Positions 55,157-64,000 of a stretch of 64,000 nt of DNA are shown here, in pieces. A program made the translations under genes and the position numbers. Below the pieces are notes generated by a model that was not told the origin of the DNA, did not search any database, and was given only the letters and a program-made list of their open reading frames with translations. Source of the stretch: Viola odorata (taxonomy: Eukaryota; Streptophyta; Magnoliopsida; Malpighiales; Violaceae); assembly GCA_963691705.1 (NCBI GenBank), contig OY829537.1, positions 59,062,304-59,126,303 of the forward strand, given 5' to 3'. The stretch's first letter is position 1. Each line of letters opens with the position of its first letter.

Positions 55157-55169
55157 AAGGGGAAGGAGA
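55157..55169 (+). other. polypurine tract of element E
   Basis: AAGGGGAAGGAGA directly before the 3' LTR start TGATGCTATCC; it encodes part of the GEGDD peptide. Confidence 0.7.
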
Positions 55170-56554
55170 TGATGCTATCCTAGCCTCACCACAAACCTTA
55201 GTGAGGTTAACGCTCACCTATACCGAGCCATAAGTAGCCATTGGACCAAGGCACACAAGGGAGCAAGCTAAGCAGGCTACACATAGTTAAGTGAGGTTAA
55301 TTCGTGCCCACAGGGTGAGGATGAATACCATCGCACAGAGGAAGCACGCGCTAGGTCAAGAGATGCACATGACGCATGTGCATAAGGCATTCCTAGAGTC
55401 TGTCAAGTCAAAGTGAGTCAATATGTCCAAGACTGACTCCGATCCAGATTCTAAGAAAAATACAAGATCATTTGGAGTCTTAGGAAGGTCGTGTCCAAAA
55501 TTTAGGGCAAATGCACGAGGGAAATTGAAGATGCCACGAGTCGACTTTAAAGAGTGCACAAGGCATGTGCTTAAGGGCAGCAAGCGACTGACTTTGAGCC
55601 AAAAGATAAACAACGAGAATTTTGCTTACAAGTGGTCTAGGGACATGGATATAGGTTTTATGGTAAGTGTTGAACTAAGTTTGAGCCAATACGCACGAGC
55701 TAAACTCGAGTTGGCTCGAGAGGAGATTATCACAGCTGAGAAGATCATAAGTCAAGTGCGACTTGACCTAGAGACCGATTTTAAGCTTAGTCAAGATTAA
55801 GTCAATCAGGGATACTTTTGTACAAGTTAGATAGAGTAAATAGTTTGTATTTATTTATTTTATTAATTAAGTTAGAGTTAAGTTACAAGTAGGTTTTCTA
55901 TTCCTAGTCGAATTAGAAGTTGTACTTAGAATAATTTTATAACTCTTGTACTTTTTGCGCCTATTTAAAGGCAGCGTTTCATTCAATGAAAGGTAGAAAA
56001 ATTCAGACCAATTCTTACAAATCTCATTCAAACGTATATTAGGTTATTTGTCTCGTGGAGCTTTGAGCTCGTTGCTATTCGTGGACTCGAATAGTGTGTT
56101 TGTGGATTCAGACGAGAAGTCGTGGATTCGACTTCAACCAAGAGGATCGTGGACTCGATTCTACTCAATGGAATTATGGATTCAATTCGAAGGTGGCGGT
56201 GTTAAGTGGACTCTTGGCGTACCTTATCCTAGTGTGTGAACCTCGCTTAGGTGATCGGCGGAGTTAGGTGGATTCCTAGCGTTCCTTACTTCATCAAGGT
56301 GGTTCGAGCTTCTCTAGGTGATTGGCGTTTAGGTTGGTGGATTCCTTCGTAAGGTTCTTCGGTGAAGAACGAGACAAGTGGATTCTTGTCGAGACAAGTG
56401 GACTCTTGTCGAAACCCTACTCAAATTTATTCAACAAAGGTGGACTCCTTCTACAAGCATTGTTAGGTGGGATCTTACGTTATTATTCCGCGTGCCAAGC
56501 CTAACAAGAACTAGATCGTCATTCTACGTACCCTAGGTAACTAGGATCGTATAA
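55170..56554 (+). repeat. 3' LTR of element E (1385 bp)
   Basis: It starts TGATGCTATCCTAGC and ends GGATCGTATAA beside the target repeat CCGCT. Compared with the 5' LTR it contains a local duplication near 56365-56410 (GAGACAAGTGGA twice). Confidence 0.85.
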
Positions 56555-56559
56555 CCGCT

Positions 56560-57720
56560 TGCATCACACTTCACTTCAAATGTTTTGTCAGAATTAGGTA
56601 AGGTTAGGACCGGGCTTGAAGAAAGCTTTTCCTTGAGTTTGGTGAAAGCGAACTCTTACTCTTCTCCCCAAGTGAAAGATACATTCTTCTTTGTGAGGGC
56701 ATGGAGAGGTGTGGCAATGGTAGAGAAGTCCTTGACGAAACGATGGTAAAAGCCAACCAAGCCAAGAAAGGAACGGACGTCTCCTACATCCATTGGAGTA
56801 GGCCACTCGGCAATGGCCTTGATCTTGTCCTTGTCCACCTTAAGGCCATCCGCGCCTACAATAAAGCCAAGAAAGTGTACCTCTTCTAAACAAAACTCAC
56901 ATTTAGACAATTTAACATAGAGTTTATGTTCACGAAGGGTGAGAAAAACTTGATGCAAGTGATCTATATGTTCATGTTTAAACTTGCTATACACTAAGAT
57001 ATCATCAAAATACAGAACGAAAAATTTGCCTATAAAAGGTCTAAGCGCATGATTCATAAGGCGCATGAATGTACTAGGAGCATTTGAAAGACCAAAAGGC
57101 ATAACCAACCACTCATACATTCTAATTTGATGATAGCCACTAACTAAGTCAATCTTAGATAAAATAATAGCATTACTTAGTTCATCAAGCATATCATCAA
57201 GACGAGGGATTCACTGTGATTTTGTTAATGGATCTATAATCCATACACATTCGCCAACTCCCATCCTTTTTGGGAACCAAGATGACCGGCATGGCGCAAG
57301 GAGAAAGACTCTCCTGAATGAATCCTTTAGCAAGAAGAGCATCAATCTGATTTTGGAGTTCTTGAATCTCCTTTGGAATGCAACGATACGCCGACCTATT
57401 TGGGAGGGTGGATCCCGGGAGGAAATCAATCTTGTGTTCAATGCAACATACCGGTGGTAGACCATGAGGGATTTCCTCAGGAAAAACATCACCAAAACCT
57501 TGCAAAAGAGAGGCAACATCACTAGAAAAAGAAGGGTTAGCGCTAGTAGAAAGTAAGCAAGTTTCCTTGAACCGAATTAAGATGCAAGGTTTCCGCAAGA
57601 TTAGAGCATGCCTCACATCCTTGCATTTCACAAATAAACTCACTTTCTTATCCATTTTCACTCTTCTCAAATTCTCACTAGCTTTCTTACTCTTTTAAAG
57701 TCGTGTATTACCACTTGATG
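56560..57720 (-). pseudogene. element D reverse transcriptase (frameshifted, with internal deletion)
   Basis: On the minus strand: the pro-RT linker (FGDVFPEEIPHGLPP), RT start (LPNRSAYRCIPKEIQELQNQ, VILVPKKDGSWRMCMDYRSI), a frameshift near 57197, then [16 protein letters not shown] joined directly to [20 protein letters not shown]. The piece between (about 17 residues ending KTKYGL in typical gypsy RTs) is missing. Next come the catalytic [11 protein letters not shown], and [46 protein letters not shown]. Element E interrupts it at 56554-56560, at the start of RNase H. Confidence 0.8.
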
Positions 57721-57843
57721 CATGCTCTCTTTTTTCATGCATGATGTTTTCCTCAAACACACAACTCTCTTTTTTCTTTCCACTAGGCGCATGCCCTCTT
57801 TTTTCATGCCTGCTATTTTCCTCTTTCCCACAACTCACTTTCT

Positions 57844-58287
57844 TCACTCCACTCCACTCCACTCATTTTTCTTTTCAAGTTTAGAAGTGATTTCGAAAGT
57901 AGCACAAGCCTTCTCCAACTTAAGTTGGTCTTCATACACTTGATGAGGAGGCAAGAGAGGGATAAGGAAATTTCGGCCAAGATGTTCCAACTTGTAAGTG
58001 TTTCGGAACCCATCATGAATAGCCTTCCTATCAAATTGCCACGACCTACCAAGAAGAAGATGATTAGAATGCATTGGTGCTACATCACAAAGTCTCTCAT
58101 CATCATACGTGTCAATCTTGAAAGAGATGAGGACTTGTCTAGTAACTTTCACTGAGCTCCCATCATTAAACCAATTAAGGACATAAGGGTGATGATGCTT
58201 AGAGGTTGGAAGGCCTAAGGAATGCACAAGAAGGGAACTAGCAACATCCACACAACTGCCATTATTAATAATTATGGAAATAGTCAT
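57844..58287 (-). pseudogene. element D protease with mutated active site
   Basis: On the minus strand: TISIIINNGSCVDVASSLLV, then NWFNDGSSVKVTRQVLISFK and HLLLGRSWQFDRKAIHDGFR. The motif that normally carries catalytic Asp (D-x-G-S) reads NNGS, so the catalytic Asp is Asn and the enzyme should be inactive. Alignment with element E (IIDNGSFTNCAS) makes the substitution clear. It precedes RT in the pol order. Confidence 0.75.
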
Positions 58288-58374
58288 ACCATTGGATATA
58301 CCGCGGGTGTGAAAAAGGTTCTCCCTTTGCTCTTATTTCATGTCATCTTACTTAGCCTTAATACTCAAACTTCG

Positions 58375-59963
58375 TCACACCACTAAACATTGGGGTACCT
58401 CTACATAATCATACCATTCCTCATCCTCATTATCAATATGATCAAACTCCAAGGGTTCCTCTTGACTCAATTCCTCTTCATCATCTTCATTAAACAAATC
58501 CCCACCTTTGTGCATCAAAATAACTCTCTTATTAGGGCATTTGACCCTCATATGGCCCTTACCACCACACTTAAAGCATTCAATGGTCATAGAAGGGGTG
58601 CGCGGGTTAGGAATGGTGTTTGAGGTACGTTTAGGTGTATTAGCCAAAAGCGGTTTGGTGGTTAGGTAAGTGATTGGTTTAGTAGGGAAGGAAGGCTTTT
58701 TAGTGTCAAGGGTAGGTTTAGGTAAAGGAGAGGAAGAATTCCAAGATGACTTGAATTGAATAGAAGAAGAATTGAACGAAAATTTTGGATTAGAGCTTAC
58801 TTGTGTTTCAATCTTCAAGGCGAGATGGAACATTTCATTGAAGGTGTTGTATGATTGAAAGCCAAGTTGATATGCAATTTTCTTATGCAAACCACCTTAA
58901 AATCTAGCCATAGTAGCTTCAATGCCCTCATGCACATTTGCCCTCATCAAACATGTTTGCATTTCATGGAAATATTCGCTCACACTTCGGGACCCTTGAA
59001 TCAACCATTGAAGCCGTTGGTGTAGGTCACGAATATGGTAGCTAGGCACGAATCTTCACCTCATCTCATACTTCAATTCTTGCCAAGCAGCCACAGGAGG
59101 AATTCTTTCTAATTTCCGCGTCGCAATCAACTTGTCCCACCAATGTATCGTCATCCCAACAAACTCAACAATTGCAAGCTTTACTTTCTTCTCTTTGGAA
59201 TAATTATAACAATTAAACACCCTATCCACTTTGCTTTCCCATTCAAAATAGGCATCCGGATCATCTTTCCCTTGAAAGGAAGTCATAGACAGCTTGATAG
59301 TGGAAAGATTGTTGTAAACTCTCTCCTCATGGTGCCTACGGCCTCTTGCTTCAAAAGGATCCTCATAGTCAAAACGTCTAGCACATATGCATGCTCATAA
59401 GTAGGAGGTTGGGGTGGTCGAGCTCTTTCATGGAGGGGAGGGACATAGTCATTGGCTCGATGTAAAGGAATGGCTAAGTGATGTGCAAAGGGTGTGGGAG
59501 TGGGAATTGTAGGTTGTCTAGGCTCATGGGGAAGAGTCATGCCGCGGCTGCCCATGGGTGTTTGGCCACGTCCTTGCTCATATGCCAAAGGTGAACTATG
59601 GTGAGAAGGTATGTCATGGACTTCATCTTCTTCACTATGGTGACTTACGACCATAACACCTTCCGCATTGTCATGAATTCTCAGCATACCATAATAATCA
59701 AGGCTCCAAGGGTCATTTGGTCGTGTGGTTTGCTGGTAGTGTGTAGTTGGTGGTCGAGGAGGAGGTGGAGGTGGTGCCTCAACTCTCGGTTGTAAGGATC
59801 GTAATTCACTCATGAGCATGGCGTTGGTTTTCTTTTGCTCCTCCCATTGTAGATTCATTTGATGCATGAAGTGCTCCAAGTTAACCGTGAGGGAGGCAAG
59901 GGCCGAAGGTAGGGTAGAAGATTCATCCGACCCAACACCTTGAACAACATCATTTTGAGACAT
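58375..59963 (-). pseudogene. gag: element D Gag with CCHC knuckle (frameshifted)
   Basis: The minus-strand ATG at 59963 starts MSQNDVVQGVGSDESSTLPS. A Pro-rich N-terminus (APPPPPPRPPTTHYQQTT, PLHRANDYVPPLHERARP) runs to a frameshift at about 59283; the Gag core follows (SFQGKDDPDAYFEWESKVDR, IVEFVGMTIHWWDKL), then breaks near 59050 and 58890, and the knuckle IECFKCGGKGHMRVKC near 58535-58585. It ends YDYVEVPQCLVV. PLHRANDYVPP also occurs in the window-start gag (PLHRANDYVPPRPP), confirming close kinship. Confidence 0.8.
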
Positions 59964-61123
59964 ATTTGGTACCTACAAAAAGAAACAAATGCAAATCTAT
60001 ATAGAAACGTTAGTCACTCCCTAAGTGTTTCACTTGTGTTTCACTCAACCCTCTAATATTCTCACCACCTTACCTGTTCAAATCTCTTCACATAAACCAC
60101 ACCTTAAGCTAATAAGACTCTAAGAATCAACGAAAGCACGTGGAATTGCAAAGAAAACAAAGCACAGAAAGAAAGGTAAGGAAAGCCGAATTAGTGATCA
60201 ATGGACAAAGGCTTATTATATGAACACTAAGAGTAGAAGGAGTATCTAGGAAACAAGGGAAGAAAGACTAAAGACACAAAAGAAAAGCTAGCTCAACAAA
60301 AGGAGAAGAAAAAGGGAAAGGAAAATTGAAAGCCGAAAGTATGAAAAATTGGAGGAAAATTTGAAAATTTGAACAAAGACACACTTTGTATGAAACTACC
60401 ACACTTAGAAAACCTACATACACAAGTAAGGCACTTGCTTGACTCACCCCTTTGTTTTTGTTTTTTTGTTTTTGTAAGGGTGGACGTTCTTTTTCTTTTT
60501 TCTTTTTTCTTTTTGTAAAAGAGTGCAAGAGTCTTAAAAGAAATATGTATGACAAGTAGGTGCAATTAAAAGTGTGTGACAAGTAGGTGCAATTAAAAGT
60601 GTGTGACAAGTAGTATAAAACAAGAAAAAATTTGTCACTAAATGTCAAAAAGTGATGATGTGGTAATAAGTGATGAGGTGACAAATTATGTGATGTGGCA
60701 AGTGAGGTGGCAACAAGTGTGCAATAAAATATCTATAAGAATATTCTATGCATATTCTAAATTAAAGACTTGGAGGAAAAGTGAGAGATGTGGCTGGCCT
60801 TGGTGTGTGCCAACTAGCACAAGCAAACAGAATTGGACCACTTGGCTCACACGGGTGAAAATACACTTGGCAACTTGCCAATGCACATGGATAAATATTT
60901 GAAGGAGGCTAAGAACAAGATGAAGATTTAGAATGAAGGAGAAGAAGGTTTGAAGATAGAAAACACAAAATTTCTAGAAATTTAGGCTCAAACAAGATCA
61001 AATCACTTGAAGAAAACTTTGGCCAAAAATTCAAAAATGCTCAAGACTTAAAACACATCAACAAGACACGGAATAGATGATTTTCATGGAGAAAAATTAA
61101 AATCCAACCTAGTGAGCAGCCTT
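59964..61123 (-). other. leader of element D
   Basis: Non-coding sequence between PBS and gag, with two perfect 27-bp tandem copies plus a partial one (60551-60613, unit starting GACAAGTAGGTGCAATT) and C/T-rich runs on the minus strand. The frame 60268-60684 is low-complexity and is not called. Confidence 0.5.
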
Positions 61124-61138
61124 GAAGCTCCGCTACCA
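61124..61138 (-). other. primer-binding site of element D
   Basis: On the minus strand TGGTAGCGGAGCTTC, two bases inside the 5' LTR end. It resembles the initiator tRNA-Met site TGGTATCAGAGC with two mismatches and equals the start of E's PBS. Confidence 0.7.
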
Positions 61139-61140
61139 TT

Positions 61141-61825
61141 TGATAAGAGTTTGGTTTCTTCAAATGGAGTTTCGGCCGAATGATGGGTGGAGGAGCTAGC
61201 TCACTTTGAGAGGTTGAACGAATGGATGACGTTTAGGATGGTTAGGAGTAAGTGTATAATGAGCAGAAGCAATATTTGATGAACGAAAATGGAAGATGTA
61301 TTGATCGAATCGAAAATACAAGTAGTAAATTGAAAATCAAGACAGACCCTCTTAGAGCTTAATCTAGGCAACCTTGTCGATAGATGGTCAAGGATCTCTA
61401 ATCCAAGAATAACCCTCCTAAGAAAGATCTTAGGCAACCTATTCATTTGGAAAGATGAAAGGATAGTTGGTTCTAAGAACCCTAATTGCTAGCCTAAGGT
61501 AATGGTCTAAGTTTAGAGATTAACTCACAAAATAAAAAACAAGGCATAAAAGAGACTATAGCCTTCAATTTATACCTTGATCTTATTACAAGGAAAAACC
61601 CCAAATTACTCTTGGACAAAGGGCCTTGGACGCCGGGCTTGAAGATGGGCCTTGAGGCCAAGTGTTGGCTTGTGTAAGGTTTGGAGAGCGCGGACCGAGC
61701 GCTAGGCTTCACGCGGAAAAGGTCATGACATCACGTTCCCTTCCCCATCCCTTAGTGTCTTCAAGAGTAAGGCCACCGTGCCTTTGCTCCTTGTGAGGTA
61801 GCGATGAGTAGCTGCGCTTATATCA
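61141..61825 (-). repeat. 5' LTR of element D (685 bp)
   Basis: The minus-strand start is TGATATAAGCGCAGC next to target copy ACCTA (61826-61830), and the end is CTTATCA. It is highly similar to 35434-36268 but lacks about 150 bp: AAAAGGTCATGACATCACGTTCCC (61720-61743, in pieces) joins sequences that are apart in the 3' LTR. Confidence 0.85.
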
Positions 61826-61830
61826 ACCTA

Positions 61831-62780
61831 CATCATAAAAATGACATGCACTAACCAATTGAATTACAAAAAAACCTCACGTGTAGTAAGCTATAAATTT
61901 AACGGACCTAACTTTATACTTTTCTATGTGACAAAATTTGTGCTAGCGTTGATTTAAAAATTGAAAAAATTGTTATATAATCAATAAGTTTTATTTTTGT
62001 ATAAAATTGGCAATAAAATTTGATGTTACACTATACAAAATTTAATCTCATTATTTGGTACTAAATTGCATAATTTTTATGAAAATTTAGACACTTTCCA
62101 ATTATTACAAGGTACTATTCCCGTAGACTTGAATATATTTTGTAAAAATTAGATGTAGTGTATACTCATTAGATATTTGGAGATGTCTTAAGAGGTGATG
62201 TCTCAAAATGGTATATTAAAAAACAATCTATACTAATCCTATTTTTCTAAATGTAACCTTGGTTTTTTTTTTTTTTACATGAACCTTAGTTCAAATGTGA
62301 CAATGTATATTTACAATAAAATACCATCTCAAAATCATTTATACTTCTTTAAAGTGTATGTTGTACGACTTTCTAATTGTAAAAATCTCCAAGGCTTTAA
62401 ATACAAATAAAGAGTTCTTTTGTAATAATGTTTTGTTTTGTTTTATTTTATTTAGTTTACAAATTTAAGTTGTAATTTGTATAATTTTTTACTTAAATTA
62501 AAAAAATTAAAATCAAATATAGGAATTAAATTACCTTGAATTAAAATATTGTCACTTGCCTAGCGAAAAGAGAAGTGATGTACAATATGATGAAATTGAG
62601 AATTAGAAAAACCTTGTTTTTAAGTGTGAGCTCTCTTAAAGAAGATTTTATCAACAAAATAAACTATCCCATAAAATTTAGTTTGGTGCTTTGCTCGTGA
62701 GTCCTTGCACCGATCAAAAGGAGAAATGTTCAGTAAAATAAAATAAAAATTAACATCATTATTATTTCAATACTTAAGAC

Positions 62781-62871
<91 letters not shown>

Positions 62872-63493
62872 GAATTTTATAAAACTACAATATGAGTCAA
62901 AAAATAAATAGCAGAAGTACAAAAATTGTAACATAACTGGTTAGTGTAAGTTCTTTTTATAAGGTAGGTCGTGAGTTGGTTCCATATTTAGGGTGATAGA
63001 TGTGATTTATGTACTTTATAATAATGGTAAATAATATAAATCAATTTAAAAAAAAAGTATTATAGTGAAAAAGTTGGGTCTAATCTTATATTTCATTTCG
63101 TAATTAAATGATTGTTAAATTTAATTTCTTCTTGTATTCTTACATATTCAAGAAGTCAAATATATACTTGTTTGAGTTACTTTTGGATTTTAATTTATAT
63201 TGCACATCATTTTTATAGACATAAATATGACTAGATAAGGCGATTCAAATTAGATATTTTGCTCTCTAAACTTCGTAGAAAGTAAGATTGAGCTACAAAT
63301 TCATTAAAATATTAACATAATGTCTTTCTAGAGCAATTATTTTCTTTTATTTTACAAATGCATTAAAAGATAAGAAACATAGTCTAAAAAAAACTTTAAG
63401 GTGCCAATAAATTCCTACATAGTCTAAAAAAACTTTAATCTTAATTTGAAGATTTTCTGTATTTAGAATATAATTTTTACTAACATACTGATA
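61831..63493. other. AT-rich intergenic DNA
   Basis: No coding frame or recognised element, apart from the microsatellite at 62781-62871. A motif ACTGGTTAGTGTAAG..GTGAGTTGGTTCC (62938-62985) faintly resembles pol III boxes and is not called as a gene. Confidence 0.5.
62781..62871. repeat. (TAA)n microsatellite, about 30 units
   Basis: An uninterrupted ATA/TAA run of 91 bp, likely length-polymorphic. Confidence 0.95.
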
Positions 63494-64000
63494 TGATGTA
63501 TTTTGTGCACATTTCCCTTCATTTCCTAGCCCTTTTTGGATCTTGATGCTACTGATTAGCCTTTATTTCTTTACTTATTGCAGATTCAAGCTTTTGGAGA
63601 GGAAATCCCAGAAAGATGCATCATTTACTGGATTTTGGACGGAATCGAGCAGCTAGGCCTAGCAGCTATGTGTTCGCTGTGGCAGCAGATTCCGAGCAGA
63701 AAAAGGAAACTTTTAACAGAAGAAATTTGGTGGATTCAGTCCTTTACTCCTATGATTCCCCCAGCTCAGCGGAAGATATATTTCCATTCCTAGTTCTATT
63801 AGACTTAGGACTTTATTTTTATATTTTAGAAAATTACTCCTATCAGACTTAGGATTTCTATTTTCTATTTTCTATAAATACTTTTAGTTAATTAGGGTTT
63901 CAGGACTTCTTCCACAACTTTTTGGGGACGTGCTCCTTCTATGGTTTCTCCCATTCTTTCATCTCTTCTTCCTCTCCTCCTCTTTTGGGTGACGATTAAG
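63494..64000 (+). repeat. probable 5' end of an LTR retrotransposon, running off the window
   Basis: TGATGTATTTTGTGCAC begins a stretch with the look of a gypsy U3: a mixed, gene-like sequence, then CTATAAATACTTTTAG (TATA at about 63873) and a pyrimidine-rich leader (CTTCTTCCTCTCCTCC). The two overlapping frames (63578-63852) would be U3 sequence rather than genes. The partner LTR would lie to the right. Confidence 0.4.

Larger units (their letters stand above)
50561..56554 (+). mobile_element. element E: complete gag-protease LTR retrotransposon lacking RT, RNase H and integrase
   Basis: Two LTRs (50561-51939, 55170-56554), PBS, gag, protease, a residual 3' internal part, polypurine tract and an exact 5-bp target duplication CCGCT (50556-50560 and 56555-56559). 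The target is the start of element D's RNase H; removing E and one CCGCT restores D's frame across KCDASGIGIG. Total length 5994 bp. The Gag belongs to the same family as D and the window-start element. E was probably mobilised in trans by a D-like element. Confidence 0.88.
35434..61825 (-). mobile_element. Ty3/gypsy element D, minus strand, split by two nested insertions
   Basis: The outer bounds are set by an exact 5-bp target duplication ACCTA (35429-35433 and 61826-61830) and TG/CA ends. In minus orientation it runs: 5' LTR 61825-61141, PBS, leader, gag, protease, RT, RNase H, integrase, polypurine tract, 3' LTR 36268-35434. Element E (50561-56554) sits at the start of RNase H; Athila material (36879-49491) sits in the integrase. 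Removing both leaves an element of about 7.8 kb, normal for an autonomous gypsy. Frameshifts and stops in gag and pol make it inactive. Confidence 0.85.

Noticed and set aside
60268..60684. 138-codon minus-strand frame in D's leader
   Set aside because: Simple-sequence Lys/Phe/Leu-rich translation with internal repeats; the leader is non-coding in relatives of this organisation.
61738..61825. A second tandem copy of the D integrase end beyond the 5' LTR
   Set aside because: At first it looked like LTR-internal-LTR-internal, but the polypurine tract at 36269-36282 and the ACCTA target repeats show that this sequence is the true start of the LTR, with a 150-bp deletion next to it.
62781..62871. 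CRISPR-like or structured array
   Set aside because: A plain trinucleotide microsatellite without spacers; the genome is a plant's.
62934..62990. SINE-like A and B boxes
   Set aside because: The match to pol III boxes is weak and there is no body, tail or target duplication.
63578..63852. Two overlapping frames near the right edge
   Set aside because: They sit upstream of a TATA box in what looks like an LTR U3 and overlap each other in different phases.

Overview
The window is flowering-plant (eudicot) nuclear DNA. It holds one intact host gene set in about 57 kb of nested, mostly dead transposable elements and one endogenous pararetrovirus. The plant assignment rests on a 19-exon GT-AG receptor-kinase gene of the plant LRR VIII-1 family, on plant-specific Ty3/gypsy lineages (Athila, Tat/Ogre, and a third gag/pol family), on small MITEs, and on an endogenous caulimovirid. 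Nothing bacterial (operons, ribosome-binding sites, CRISPR) is present. I cannot name the species.

Layout. 1-2259: 3' part of a gag-only Ty3/gypsy element with its 3' LTR. 2260-4099: short decayed coding units of unknown origin. 4100-11245: a florendovirus-like endogenous pararetrovirus, opened inside its coat-protein gene and running once round the circle; its RT core is deleted. 11245-22276: the 5' part of a Tat/Ogre-type element (3.07 kb LTR, PBS, ORF1, gag, protease, start of RT), broken inside RT. 22277-23310: MITE debris, a tRNA-Pro-like relic and two perfect inverted repeats. 23311-29525 (minus): a complete HPCA1-like LRR receptor kinase of 952 residues. 29526-35428: AT-rich intergenic DNA with a Stowaway-like MITE, a hAT element nested in a mariner-like element, and a foldback MITE.

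35434-61825 is one minus-strand Ty3/gypsy insertion (element D) with matching 5-bp target duplications (ACCTA). It is split twice. At 36879-49491 it carries Athila material: an Athila (A) with a collapsed interior, itself interrupted by a hAT end and a second Athila (B). At 50561-56554 it carries a complete but pol-less gag-protease element (E) with target duplication CCGCT. 61831-63493 is AT-rich DNA with a (TAA)n microsatellite. From about 63494 a further LTR-like sequence runs off the window.

The only gene likely to act for the host is the receptor kinase. The transposon genes carry stops, frameshifts and deletions and are unlikely to work. The nesting gives a relative chronology: D before A and E; A before B; pararetrovirus before the Tat element; mariner-like before hAT. 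I saw no convincing new biological system. The most unusual features are pol-less gag elements next to a pol-bearing relative, the one-lap pararetrovirus copy, and the duplicated zinc-knuckle module in the Tat gag. Exon boundaries and element ends were read by eye; no alignment or database search was run.
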